From assembly GCF_001184025.1 (NCBI RefSeq), contig NZ_BBYG01000017.1, forward strand, positions 248,001-312,000: 64,000 nt of DNA. The letters run 5' to 3'. The DNA comes from Streptomyces maremycinicus. GTDB lineage: Bacteria; Actinomycetota; Actinomycetes; Streptomycetales; Streptomycetaceae. A model generated the notes under the pieces. It made no database searches. It saw nothing but the letters and a program-made list of their open reading frames with translations, and was not told the origin of the DNA. Below, piece by piece: positions 1 through 8,218 of the stretch; position 1 is the stretch's first letter, and each line of letters starts with the position of its first letter. The position numbers and the translations under genes were made by a program.

Positions 1-1
1 A

Positions 2-1198
2 ATGGGTGACGGGCTGCGGTACATCGGCGTGGCGGAGCGGCGGGCGCGGCTGGCCCTGCGGCACCGGCTTGCCCCGCGGGCGCGGGTCGCGACACCCGAG
101 GCGGTGGCCGACGCGCTGCTCGCCCTGCACGGCTCGGACCCGGCGACGGTGTACCTGGCGATCGGCGCCCGCCTGGTCGACCCGGCGGCGACGGTGGCGG
201 AGACCGACCGGGCGCTGTACGCGGACCGGTCCCTCGTCCGGATGCACGGTATGCGGCACACCGTCTTCGTGTTCCCGACGGAGTCGACGGCGGTCGTGCA
301 CGCCTCGACCGGCCTGGCGGTCGCCGCGCGGGAGCGGGCCACGCTGGTGAAGGACATGGCGAAGGCCGGCGCGCCGGACGCGGCCTGGCTGAAGGAGGTC
401 GAGGAGTCGGCGCTGGCCGCGCTGGCCCGGCTCGGCCAGGCGACCGCGGCCGAGCTGGCCCGCGAGGAGCCACGTCTGCGGGAGCAGTTCGTGTACGCGG
501 CGGGGAAGCCCTACGAGGGCGTCCACACCGTCGTGACCCGGCTGCTGAGGGTGCTGGGGGTGGAGGGCAAGGTGGTCAGGGGGCGCCCGCTGGGCTCGTG
601 GACGTCGAGCCAGTTCCGCTGGGCCCTCGCTCCCGAGCACGCCGAACTGCCGGTGGTCGCCGCCCAGTCGGAGCTGCTGCGGCACTGGCTGGCGGCGTGC
701 GGGCCGGCCACGGAGGCCGATCTGAAGTGGTGGACGGGCTGGAAGGTGACGGACGTGCGCCGGGCGCTGACCGCGATCGGGGCGCGCGCGGTGACGCTGG
801 ACGAGGGGACGGGGTACGTCGTCGAGGACGACGTGGACGCCGTGCCCTCCCCCGGCGAACCCTGGGCGGCCCTGCTGCCCGGCCTCGATCCGACGGCCAT
901 GGGCTGGCAGGGCCGGGACTGGTATCTGGCCCCCGAGCTGCGCCCCGGCCTGTTCGACTACAGCGGGAACGTGGGCCCGACGGTGTGGTGGAACGGTCGG
1001 GTGGTGGGGAGTTGGGCCCAGCGGGCCGACGGCGAGATCGTATGGCGGATCCTGGCCGACGGGGACGGGGACGAGGCCGGGGGCGGCGAGGCGCAGGCCG
1101 CGATCGAGGCGGAGGCGGCGCGGCTGGCGTCCTGGCTGGGGGCGACCCGGGTGACACCGAGGTTCCGCACGCCGGTGGAGAAGGAACTGGTGAGGTGA
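2..1198 (+). CDS. Winged-helix DNA-binding domain protein (HTH_42 family)
   Basis: The 398-residue product looks like the HTH_42 / winged-helix DNA-binding domain family, whose best-known members are the AlkX/AlkZ-type proteins linked to DNA repair. The match is by eye: the conserved N-terminal block LHGSDPATVYLAIGAR lies around residues 42-57 and a Trp-rich core with WYLAPELRPG follows near residue 305. I do not see a diagnostic catalytic motif, so activity as a DNA glycosylase is not claimed. The ATG is only one base from the window edge, so a start further upstream cannot be excluded. A strong hairpin follows the gene. Confidence 0.75.
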   Translation: MGDGLRYIGVAERRARLALRHRLAPRARVATPEAVADALLALHGSDPATVYLAIGARLVDPAATVAETDRALYADRSLVRMHGMRHTVFVFPTESTAVVHASTGLAVAARERATLVKDMAKAGAPDAAWLKEVEESALAALARLGQATAAELAREEPRLREQFVYAAGKPYEGVHTVVTRLLRVLGVEGKVVRGRPLGSWTSSQFRWALAPEHAELPVVAAQSELLRHWLAACGPATEADLKWWTGWKVTDVRRALTAIGARAVTLDEGTGYVVEDDVDAVPSPGEPWAALLPGLDPTAMGWQGRDWYLAPELRPGLFDYSGNVGPTVWWNGRVVGSWAQRADGEIVWRILADGDGDEAGGGEAQAAIEAEAARLASWLGATRVTPRFRTPVEKELVR

Positions 1199-1322
1199 CC
1201 CCCGGCCCTGTGGCCGCCGGAACTCCTGGGAGCCGGACTGCCGGAAGTGTCCTGAGGGGGACTTCTGAGAGGCGGACCGCGGGGCCGGGTCACCGAGTCG
1301 GGTCACCGGGCCGGACGCCGAC

Positions 1323-1354
1323 GCCGGGTGCCGTCGCCAGGAACGGCACCCGGC
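1323..1354. terminator. Bidirectional hairpin terminator between convergent genes
   Basis: A perfect 12-bp stem (GCCGGGTGCCGT at 1323-1334 with ACGGCACCCGGC at 1343-1354, 8-base loop) lies between the stop of the winged-helix gene (+) and the stop of the 106-residue gene (-). Its position suits a shared terminator. There is no clear T-run, as is usual in Streptomyces. Confidence 0.7.
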
Positions 1355-1361
1355 GCGCGGT

Positions 1362-1682
1362 TCACCTCGTGTACCGCAGCAGCGCCCGCACCATGTGGCA
1401 CGTCGTGTCCGACGGCGCGTGCACGCCGATCAGCTCCGCCGTGCTGCGGATCTTCTCGTTACGGGCCTGGTTCGGCATATACACGCCCAGGTCGAGCAGG
1501 GCGATGGCGAGGCGCATCGCCTTGAGGCGACGGTTGTGCGTGACGTACCAATCGCGCGGTCGCCCGGGCGGCAACGGCCGCTTCTCGACGGGTACATAGG
1601 GCAGATCGAGCTGGACGGATCGCTTCGCGGTGGACTGGGTCGGCAGCGGCTTCGGCTTCAGTGCGGCAGCGGGCACAGGCAT
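1362..1682 (-). CDS. Conserved hypothetical protein, 106 aa
   Basis: I do not recognise a domain. The product is basic, proline-rich at the N-terminus (about residues 1-45), and then probably helical, with the block RRLKAMRLAIALLDLGVYMP near residues 50-69. It has no signal peptide or membrane segment. A good ribosome binding site (AGGAGG) directly precedes the ATG, which supports a real gene and this start. It is convergent with the upstream winged-helix gene and divergent from the ArsC-like gene. Confidence 0.7.
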   Translation of the reverse strand: MPVPAAALKPKPLPTQSTAKRSVQLDLPYVPVEKRPLPPGRPRDWYVTHNRRLKAMRLAIALLDLGVYMPNQARNEKIRSTAELIGVHAPSDTTCHMVRALLRYTR

Positions 1683-1818
1683 CCTCCTGTCGCGGTCAGG
1701 GCCCGGTCCGGAACCTCCGGCGAACCCTCGAACACTGCTTCTATTCTACTGCCCACCACTGACAAACGCCCCTGATCACAAGGGCTTTCGGGTCCTGTGA
1801 CCGGCTACCGTGAGCCGC

Positions 1819-2178
1819 ATGGAGATCTGGATCAACCCCGCCTGTTCCAAGTGCCGCAGCGCCCTCACCCTCCTCGACGCCGAGGGCGCCGACTACACCG
1901 TCCGCCGCTATCTGGAGGACGTGCCGAGCGAGGACGAGATCGCGGCCGTGCTCGACCGCCTCGGCCTGGAACCCTGGGACATCACCCGCACCCAGGAGGC
2001 CGAGGCCAAGGAACTCGGCCTCAAGGACTGGGCGCGGGACGCGAGTTCGCGCGACCGCTGGATCACCGCGCTCGCCACGCACCCCCGGCTCATCCAGCGC
2101 CCCATCATCACGGCGGAGGACGGCACCGCGCTGGTGGCCCGCACCGACGAGGCGGTACGGGACGCGTTGTCCCGTTAG
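1819..2178 (+). CDS. ArsC/Spx-family thioredoxin-fold reductase
   Basis: This is a 119-residue protein of the ArsC family (arsenate reductase / Spx-like, thioredoxin fold). The N-terminal motif NPACSKCRSAL gives a CxxC pair, followed by the typical YLEDVPSEDEI segment and a C-terminal RPIIT block, where the family has a conserved Arg-Pro. Whether the substrate is arsenate or another thiol-linked substrate cannot be told, and there are no arsenic-resistance genes nearby. I prefer the ATG at 1819 over the GTG at 1810 because family members begin MEIW-like, and because TACCGT at 1806-1811 would be a -10 box 7 bases upstream of a leaderless start. Confidence 0.8.
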   Translation: MEIWINPACSKCRSALTLLDAEGADYTVRRYLEDVPSEDEIAAVLDRLGLEPWDITRTQEAEAKELGLKDWARDASSRDRWITALATHPRLIQRPIITAEDGTALVARTDEAVRDALSR

Positions 2179-2261
2179 GGGACGGCCTGGCCCGAGGGTC
2201 GGCGAAACGATTCGCGCGGCGGCGGGAGCGGGCGCCCCGCACACTGCTACCCTCCGCCGCC

Positions 2262-3071
2262 ATGACCTTCGGTGATCAAGGACTCGGGTCCCCTCCCGAA
2301 CGGGAGCGCATACGACGGCGCCGGCGGGCCCGGCGCTCGGCGGCCGCAGGATCCTGCGTGGCCCTCGGCGTCGCCGTCGCCGTCGGCACCGCGCTGATAG
2401 CGGAGGAGGACGACGGCACCCGGCCCGGGTCCGCTCCCCCCGCGACCCCGAGGGGGGCCGCGACCGCCTCGGCGCTCACCGCCGTACCGTCCGTGGACCC
2501 GGGGTTCCCCTCCTCGGCCCCGAGCCGCGCCCCGGGCGCGCTGCCCTCCCTGCTCGCCCGCCCGGTCATCCGGCCGGAGCAGGCCTTCCCCTCGACGGGC
2601 GTCCGGCTGGCGGACGGCTCCCGGTACGCCCGCGTCGACCTCTCCACCACCGTCGACTGCGCGCGGGACGTGCCGCCCGGGCTCGCCCGGCTGGTGGACC
2701 GGGGCGAGGGGTGTTCCCGGTCGACGGCGGCCCTGTTCACGGACACCGAGCGGCGCTCGCAGGTCACGGTCACCGTGCTGAGTTTCACGCGGGTCGAGGA
2801 CGCCTCGCGCGTGTTCGCCACGGTCTCGGCGGACCCGGTGACGTACCGGGCGATCGCGCTGGACCCGCCCCCGCGGGCCGGTCTGCCGACGGTCCCGCCG
2901 GGCTCGGCCCGGGTCCTCCGGCAGGCGATGACCCTCCGGTCGGTGGTGTTCGCGGACGGACGGTGGGGCGACGGCGGACCGGCCCGGGAGACCGAACTCC
3001 GCGCCCGGACCGAGGGGTTGCTCCATCGCGTGGAGGACACGGTGGCCGCGTACGAGGAGGGGCGGACGTGA
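2262..3071 (+). CDS. Membrane-anchored hypothetical protein
   Basis: The 269-residue product has a strongly basic cytoplasmic N-terminus (RIRRRRRARR near residues 16-25) followed by one hydrophobic segment (about residues 27-45), so it is a type II membrane or secreted protein with about 220 residues outside. The outer part has a Pro/Ala/Ser-rich linker and then a folded region containing two cysteines that could pair (VDCARD and GEGCSR). I recognise no domain. There is no Shine-Dalgarno sequence. TACCCT at 2248-2253 stands 8 bases before the ATG, suggesting a leaderless transcript. Confidence 0.7.
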   Translation: MTFGDQGLGSPPERERIRRRRRARRSAAAGSCVALGVAVAVGTALIAEEDDGTRPGSAPPATPRGAATASALTAVPSVDPGFPSSAPSRAPGALPSLLARPVIRPEQAFPSTGVRLADGSRYARVDLSTTVDCARDVPPGLARLVDRGEGCSRSTAALFTDTERRSQVTVTVLSFTRVEDASRVFATVSADPVTYRAIALDPPPRAGLPTVPPGSARVLRQAMTLRSVVFADGRWGDGGPARETELRARTEGLLHRVEDTVAAYEEGRT

Positions 3072-3214
3072 CCCCGCCCCGCGGCGCGTGCCGGCCCACA
3101 GCCCGACTCGCCTGTGACGCACGCCACTTGGATTGACTCCCGTGACCACTGAGTAACCTCGTTCGGTATCTCGTACATAGCGGCGTACGCTCCCCTACCC
3201 CTCAGGAGGCGCGC

Positions 3215-3925
3215 ATGTCGCGCAGGAGAACTCTCGGCACGCAGAAGAAGATCGCGCTGCTCGTCAGCGCCGCGGCGGTGGCGGGCGCCGGGGCCTTCGT
3301 CATGGCGTCCACCTCGAACGCCTCACAGGACTCGTCGAGCGCCAGGACACTGTCCGCCGGGGACTCGACCGTCTGCGCGGGGCTGGCCACGGCCCTCGGC
3401 AACAACCAGAAGTTCATCGAGGGCCAGAAGACGAACCCGGACGCGCAGTCCGCGGCCCGGATCGCCAACCGCGAGGCGGTCATCGCGCAGATCAAGGTCC
3501 AGCAGCAGGCGTCCGGCTGCGTCGTTGGGGAGTCGGCTCAGGACTCCCAGGCGACACAGCCCTCGCAGGCGGCCTCCGCCCCGGCCGCTTCCGCTCCGGC
3601 GGCCTCCGCCCCGGCCGGAAACACGGGCAACGCGGGAAACGCGGGCAATGCGGGCAACGGCGGCGGTGCCGCCTCCGGCCAGCAGGTCTGCAACGGTTCC
3701 ACGGTGACGCTCTCCGGCGAGGGCGGTGCCCCGGCCGCGTCGAGCAACCAGTTCCCGGCGGGGACCAAGCTGAAGGTCACCAACCTGGACAACAACAAGT
3801 CCACGACCGTCGAGGTGACCTCGGTCTCCGGCAGCTGCGTCCTGCTCAACAACGCGGCTTTCGAGCTGGTCCGTGAGCCCGGCAAGTTCCTGATCCGCCG
3901 GGCGGTGATCGAGAAGGTGGGGTGA
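3215..3925 (+). CDS. Secreted protein with Ala/Ser/Gly/Asn linker and small C-terminal beta domain
   Basis: The 236-residue product has a signal peptide (basic start, hydrophobic residues about 12-28). A helical stretch bounded by two cysteines follows (TVCAGL to ASGCVV, about residues 54-102), then a low-complexity linker of SAPAA and GNAGN repeats (about 110-150), and a C-terminal domain of about 80 residues. The C-terminal domain contains FPAGTKLKVTNLDNNKST, which resembles double-psi beta-barrel (RlpA-like) or similar small secreted domains; I do not assign a catalytic role. A strong AGGAGG site 6 bases upstream fixes the ATG. Its layout recalls the DUF1996 protein at 11409-12983. Confidence 0.75.
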   Translation: MSRRRTLGTQKKIALLVSAAAVAGAGAFVMASTSNASQDSSSARTLSAGDSTVCAGLATALGNNQKFIEGQKTNPDAQSAARIANREAVIAQIKVQQQASGCVVGESAQDSQATQPSQAASAPAASAPAASAPAGNTGNAGNAGNAGNGGGAASGQQVCNGSTVTLSGEGGAPAASSNQFPAGTKLKVTNLDNNKSTTVEVTSVSGSCVLLNNAAFELVREPGKFLIRRAVIEKVG

Positions 3926-4295
3926 GCCCCGGCCGCCGGCCACCTCGGTGGACCGGCGGCGCCCTCCGCACCGTCCCGACGGGGGTGTACGGAATACGGA
4001 ACCACCGGTCCCGCTGCTCGCGGCCACGAGCGGCGGGACCGGCCCGTTCCGGGCCCGCCCGTTCGGGCGGCCCGTGCCCTCGGGGTCCGCGGGTGCCCCG
4101 TCGCACACGAACCCCCGCGCCACGCCTCACACCGTGAGCCGCACCACAGAACCCCCAGGTAACACGGGGTTCACATTCGAGCAATGACCGGGAAATCGCC
4201 TGTTGACAAGCTGCGGGGCAAACAGGCGGCGCCCCAGTGCCGCAGCGCCGCAGCACCCGCAAGTGCGTCAGACACACCCCCGAAGGAAGTGGCCC
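3926..4295. other. Long intergenic region upstream of glnII
   Basis: This 370-base stretch has no convincing gene. Its first two thirds show nothing recognisable. The last third carries the candidate GlnR boxes annotated separately and a TTGACA hexamer at 4203-4208 that could be a -35 element for glnII. Confidence 0.5.
4159..4196 (+). promoter_or_regulatory. Candidate GlnR binding boxes for glnII
   Basis: Four pentamers follow each other at exact 11-base intervals: GTAAC (4159), TTCAC (4170), GCAAT (4181) and GAAAT (4192), each separated by six bases. Actinomycete GlnR sites are known as pairs of gTnAc and GaAAc boxes separated by six bases, and glnII is an established GlnR target in S. coelicolor. 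The first and last boxes fit well and the middle two only partly, so this is an inference. Confidence 0.45.
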
Positions 4296-5327
4296 GTGAC
4301 CTTCAAGGCTGAGTACATCTGGATCGACGGCACCCAGCCGACGGCGAAGCTCCGTTCCAAGACGAAGATCATCGCGGGTGAGCCCGCCGGTCTCGACGCG
4401 CTCGGGATCTGGGGCTTCGACGGGTCCTCCACGAACCAGGCCGAGGGCCACTCCTCGGACCGTGTCCTCAAGCCGGTCTTCACCTGCCCCGACCCGATCC
4501 GCGGCGGCGACGACATCCTCGTCCTGTGCGAGGTCCTCAACATCGACATGACGCCGCACGAGTCCAACACGCGGGCCGCGCTCACCGAGGTGGCGGACAA
4601 GTTCGCCGCGCAGGAGCCGATCTTCGGCATCGAGCAGGAGTACACGTTCTTCCAGGACGGTTACCCGCTCGGCTTCCCCAAGGGCGGCTTCCCGGCCCCG
4701 CAGGGCGGCTACTACTGCGGCGTCGGCGCGGACGAGATCTTCGGCCGTGAGGTCGTCGAGGCGCACCTGGAGAACTGCCTGGCCGCCGGTCTCGCGATCT
4801 CCGGCATCAACGCCGAGGTCATGCCCGGCCAGTGGGAGTTCCAGGTCGGCCCGGTCTCCCCGCTGGAGGTCTCCGACCACCTGTGGGTGGCCCGCTGGCT
4901 GCTCTACCGCACCGCCGAGGACTTCGGCATCTCCGCCACCCTCGACCCGAAGCCGGTCAAGGGCGACTGGAACGGCGCCGGCGCGCACACCAACTTCTCC
5001 ACGAAGGCGATGCGCGAGGGCTACGAGGCGATCATCACCGCGTGCGAGTCGCTCGGTGAGGGCTCCAAGCCGCTCGACCACGTCAAGCACTACGGTGCCG
5101 GCATCGACGACCGTCTGACGGGTCTGCACGAGACCGCCCCGTGGAACGAGTACTCCTACGGCGTCTCCGACCGTGGCGCCTCGGTCCGTATCCCGTGGCA
5201 GGTCGAGAAGGACGGCAAGGGCTACATCGAGGACCGCCGTCCGAACGCCAACGTCGACCCGTACCTGGTGACGCGTCTGATCGTCGACACCTGCTGCTCG
5301 GCGCTGGAGAAGGCCGGCCAGGTCTGA
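4296..5327 (+). CDS. glnII: Glutamine synthetase type II (eukaryote-like)
   Basis: GlnII makes glutamine from glutamate, ammonium and ATP in the cytoplasm. The 343-residue length equals that known for Streptomyces GlnII and is far shorter than the GSI enzymes. Diagnostic blocks include GIWGFDGSSTNQAEG (beta-Asp/ATP region), EQEYTFF (metal-binding glutamates), GQWEFQVGP, NGAGAHTNFSTK and the RIP segment near the C-terminus. GTG at 4296 is chosen because GAAGGAAG lies just upstream and the protein then begins TFKAEYIWIDG as in relatives. GlnII enzymes are not adenylylated, so glnE in this window would act on a GSI enzyme, not on this one. Confidence 0.96.
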   Translation: MTFKAEYIWIDGTQPTAKLRSKTKIIAGEPAGLDALGIWGFDGSSTNQAEGHSSDRVLKPVFTCPDPIRGGDDILVLCEVLNIDMTPHESNTRAALTEVADKFAAQEPIFGIEQEYTFFQDGYPLGFPKGGFPAPQGGYYCGVGADEIFGREVVEAHLENCLAAGLAISGINAEVMPGQWEFQVGPVSPLEVSDHLWVARWLLYRTAEDFGISATLDPKPVKGDWNGAGAHTNFSTKAMREGYEAIITACESLGEGSKPLDHVKHYGAGIDDRLTGLHETAPWNEYSYGVSDRGASVRIPWQVEKDGKGYIEDRRPNANVDPYLVTRLIVDTCCSALEKAGQV

Positions 5328-5345
5328 TCCTCCCCAGGCTCTCGT

Positions 5346-5380
5346 GAAGGGGCGCTCGCCGACTCGGCGGGCGCCCCTTC
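5346..5380 (+). terminator. Terminator of glnII
   Basis: GAAGGGGCGC at 5346-5355 pairs perfectly with GCGCCCCTTC at 5371-5380, about 20 bases after the glnII stop codon and just before the next start. This is a typical GC-rich hairpin terminator. Confidence 0.75.
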
Positions 5381-5398
5381 CGCATATCCTGCGATCCC

Positions 5399-7231
5399 AT
5401 GGGGACGGAGAGGGACCGGGCGGATCTCGGACGCGTGTACGGCTCCGCGGTGGACGTACCAGGACTGCTGCGGGCGCTGGAGTCCGCGGACGACGCCGTG
5501 CGCGACCGGGCGATGGACCGGCTGCACTCCCACCTGTGCTTCCGGGAGGAGGTCCGCACGGCGCCCGTGGTGCCGCATCTGATCCGGCTCGCCCTGCGCG
5601 CGGCGGGCCCCCGGGCCGAACTGCTCAGGCTGCTGGCGAACCTCTCGAACTGGGCCGGACACCCGGACGAGCGGCGGCGCGTGCGGCGGGCCGTGGCGCG
5701 GGCGATGCCGTCCCTGACGCCGTTCGCGTACGACGCCGGCCCGGACGTACGCGAGGCGGCGGTGCTGCTGATCGCCGCGTGCGGCCGGGAGTCCGGCCCG
5801 GCGCCGGCCCTGCTGCTGCGGGACCGGCTCACCGAGGAGCGCGACCCGCTGGTGCGCGCCCGGCTGGTGACGGCGCTCGGACTGCTGGAGCCGGACGACG
5901 GCGCCTGGCGGCCCGGCCTGCTGGCCGACACCGAGCCCAGGGTCGCGCTCGCCGCCGCCGAGGACCTGCTGCGCAGCACCGAACTGCCCCTGCCGCACCC
6001 GCTGGTGGACGCCTGCGCGCGGGCGTACACGGCCGTGGCCGAGCTGCCGGAGGAACCGGAGATCTCGCTCTGGCCGGGGCACTACCGGCCGTTCACCGAA
6101 CGGCTGTTGGAGGACCCCGGGGCCGCGCTGCGGGCCCTCGGCCAGGGGATACCGCTCGCTTTCGAGATCACCGAGCGCTGGCGGGACCGCGAGGCCGACG
6201 TGCTCCCGTGGGCGCTGGGCGAGACGCAGGGGGAGGCCTGGCAGCTGTACCGGTTGGCGCAGCTGACCTGCGCGCTGCCGCCGGAACTGCGCGCGCGGGT
6301 GCGGGAGCGGGTCCTGCCGCATCTCGCCGACGACAGCCCGGCGGTGCGCGCCGGGGCGGTCACCGCGCTGGCACGCGCGCGCGTACCGGCGCGGGTGGCG
6401 GTCGAGGAGACACTGCGGCTGCTCGCCGAGGCGCCCGGCGCGTACGACACCGTCCGTGCCGTCAACGCGGTGACCGACGAGTTCGGCGCCGCGGCGGAGC
6501 CCGTGGCGCGGGCGGTCGCCCGGCGGCCGGGGGACGGTCACGCGGAGCTGGTCAAGGTGCTGACGCGGTACCCCGCGGTGGCGGCGGAGGTCGTCGAGGT
6601 GCTCGCCGGGCTGCTGACCCGGCACGGCACCGGCTATCCGTCCGTCGCGGTCGCGGTGCTGGGCGGGCTGGGGCGCGCCGCGGGTGCGGCGGGCGAGCGC
6701 GCGCTGCGGATCTGCGCGCGCGACGGGGTGCACTCCTCGGTCTCGGCGGAGGCGGCGGTGGCGCTCTGGGCGGTCGCCGCGGACCCGGAGCCGGCGCTGG
6801 CCTTCCTGCGCAGGGAGCTGACCGCCTCGGTCTCCTCCTGGGCGACGCACCTCGCGGGCCGGCTCGGTGCCGTCGCCGCACCGCTGCTGCCGTCTCTCGA
6901 GCCGCTTCTCGCGCCCGGTACGCCGTCCGGCACCCGGGCCGCGGCCGCGCTGGCCGTCTGGCGCATCACCGGCCGGACCGAGGACACCGCGGAACCCCTG
7001 GCCCGGGAGGCGCTCGAGTGGAAGAGGTTCCACCCGGGCCCGCCCCACCCGGTGGTGACGCTCACGGAGATGGGGGTCCTCCCCCGCTTCGCCGTGGAGC
7101 CGCTGCGACGCGGGGCCCGATCCCCTCGTCGGGCCGTGAAGGACCTGATGTACGGCGACGCCGCGCATCCCGACGACGTGCTGCGGGCCGCCGTCCGCGA
7201 GTTGCTCGCGACGGCGCGCGTGATCGGCTGA
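5399..7231 (+). CDS. HEAT-repeat protein
   Basis: The 610-residue soluble protein is built of repeated amphipathic helix pairs of the HEAT/ARM type. Examples are the segments DVPGLLRALESADDAVRDRA near residue 21 and DDSPAVRAGAVTALARARV near residue 312. Such solenoids are protein-protein scaffolds, and no catalytic motif is visible. There is no ribosome binding site. TATCCT at 5385-5390 is 8 bases before the ATG, so the mRNA may be leaderless, starting right after the glnII terminator. Function unknown. Confidence 0.8.
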   Translation: MGTERDRADLGRVYGSAVDVPGLLRALESADDAVRDRAMDRLHSHLCFREEVRTAPVVPHLIRLALRAAGPRAELLRLLANLSNWAGHPDERRRVRRAVARAMPSLTPFAYDAGPDVREAAVLLIAACGRESGPAPALLLRDRLTEERDPLVRARLVTALGLLEPDDGAWRPGLLADTEPRVALAAAEDLLRSTELPLPHPLVDACARAYTAVAELPEEPEISLWPGHYRPFTERLLEDPGAALRALGQGIPLAFEITERWRDREADVLPWALGETQGEAWQLYRLAQLTCALPPELRARVRERVLPHLADDSPAVRAGAVTALARARVPARVAVEETLRLLAEAPGAYDTVRAVNAVTDEFGAAAEPVARAVARRPGDGHAELVKVLTRYPAVAAEVVEVLAGLLTRHGTGYPSVAVAVLGGLGRAAGAAGERALRICARDGVHSSVSAEAAVALWAVAADPEPALAFLRRELTASVSSWATHLAGRLGAVAAPLLPSLEPLLAPGTPSGTRAAAALAVWRITGRTEDTAEPLAREALEWKRFHPGPPHPVVTLTEMGVLPRFAVEPLRRGARSPRRAVKDLMYGDAAHPDDVLRAAVRELLATARVIG

Positions 7232-7309
7232 CGTCGACTTCACGTCAGGAAACGTCCAAGCCGTGAGAGGAGGCTCCTGTTACGGGCGGGTGTCTGCTTC
7301 AATGGGGCC

Positions 7310-7432
7310 ATGGCCAGCTTCCAGAAGTGCACCGCGACGGGTCGACACGACCTCGAGCCCTTCTGGCCTTCCCGTCAGCACCATGACTTCGACCGGGTGT
7401 GTTGCCGCGCGATGAACGCGCCGGCCCTCTAA
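7310..7432 (+). CDS. Small ORF, possible leader peptide (40 aa)
   Basis: A 40-codon ORF (ATG at 7310, TAA at 7430) lies 117 bases before the winged-helix regulator gene. Its C-terminal part SRQHHDFDRVCCRAMNAPAL resembles the SRRHVDLxRV(S/C)xxxC pattern of the short 'putative leader peptides' found before many actinomycete regulatory and metabolic genes. The peptide carries three cysteines, two of them adjacent. It may serve a cis-regulatory role through its translation. The resemblance is by eye, and no Shine-Dalgarno sequence is obvious. Confidence 0.45.
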   Translation: MASFQKCTATGRHDLEPFWPSRQHHDFDRVCCRAMNAPAL

Positions 7433-7549
7433 CGCCGTACACCCCGGCCTTCGGCCAGCGCGCACGCCGTACGTCCTCGACGAGCCCGACCACGAGTCCC
7501 GGCCGTCGTCCTCCCTGACGGACCTCTCGCGCGAAAGAGCTGACCTCTC

Positions 7550-8152
7550 ATGGCGAACACTCGTTCCCTCTCCTCCGCTCCCAGCCTCACCGCCACCACC
7601 CCGAACGGCGCCGCCCGTCATCGACTGCGGGCCGTCGACCGGGACGAGGTGGTGGACGTCGCCGACTTCCTGCCGCCGGGCGCGACCTGGCTGCCCGCAC
7701 CCCCGCACACCCTGCCCACGCTGCCGGGTCAGCCGCCGATGGTCGGCTACCTGGTGCTCGTCCCGGCCGACCAGCAGCCGCCGTTCCTGCCGGTGGCGGT
7801 TCCGGAGCGGCCGGCGGCCGAGGAGGCCGACATCGCCGAGGACGCCGACGGCGCCGGCCACCCGCTCGTACGGATCGACCCCGTACAGCGCACGGCCGCC
7901 GTGGACGGACAGGAACTCGACCTCACCTACCTGGAGTTCGAGCTGCTCGCCCATCTGGTCGCGCACCCGAACCGGGTGCACACCCGCGACCAGCTGGTCA
8001 CCACGGTGTGGGGCTACGGGCACGTGGGCGACGGCCGCACGGTCGACGTCCACATCGCCCGGCTGCGGCGCAAGCTGGGCGCGCGCTACCGCCAGTCGAT
8101 CCAGACGGTGCGCCGCGTCGGCTACAAGTACACCCCGCCGACCGGCGATTGA
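7550..8152 (+). CDS. Winged-helix transcriptional regulator (OmpR/GlnR-type C-terminal domain)
   Basis: The 200-residue protein has an OmpR/PhoB-type DNA-binding domain at the C-terminus (about residues 100-196): ELDLTYLEFELLAHLVAHP, TRDQLVTTVWGY, and the recognition segment RTVDVHIARLRRKLG. The N-terminal 100 residues are not a receiver domain and lack the Asp pocket. They include a VGYLVLVPAD strand and an acidic stretch. It is therefore an orphan regulator of unknown signal. A possible leader peptide ORF precedes it, suggesting translational or attenuation control of this gene. Confidence 0.85.
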   Translation: MANTRSLSSAPSLTATTPNGAARHRLRAVDRDEVVDVADFLPPGATWLPAPPHTLPTLPGQPPMVGYLVLVPADQQPPFLPVAVPERPAAEEADIAEDADGAGHPLVRIDPVQRTAAVDGQELDLTYLEFELLAHLVAHPNRVHTRDQLVTTVWGYGHVGDGRTVDVHIARLRRKLGARYRQSIQTVRRVGYKYTPPTGD

Positions 8153-8218
8153 TTCCTGCCGTCTGCCGTCGGCAGAGCAGGGTTCCCCGCCGTGTCCGGA
8201 CCGGGCACAGTCACCGGT

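Noticed and set aside
5344..7266. 640-codon + strand frame overlapping the HEAT-repeat gene
   Set aside because: Arg/Gly/Ala-rich translation in another frame, no motif. The HEAT-repeat frame has regular helical repeats.
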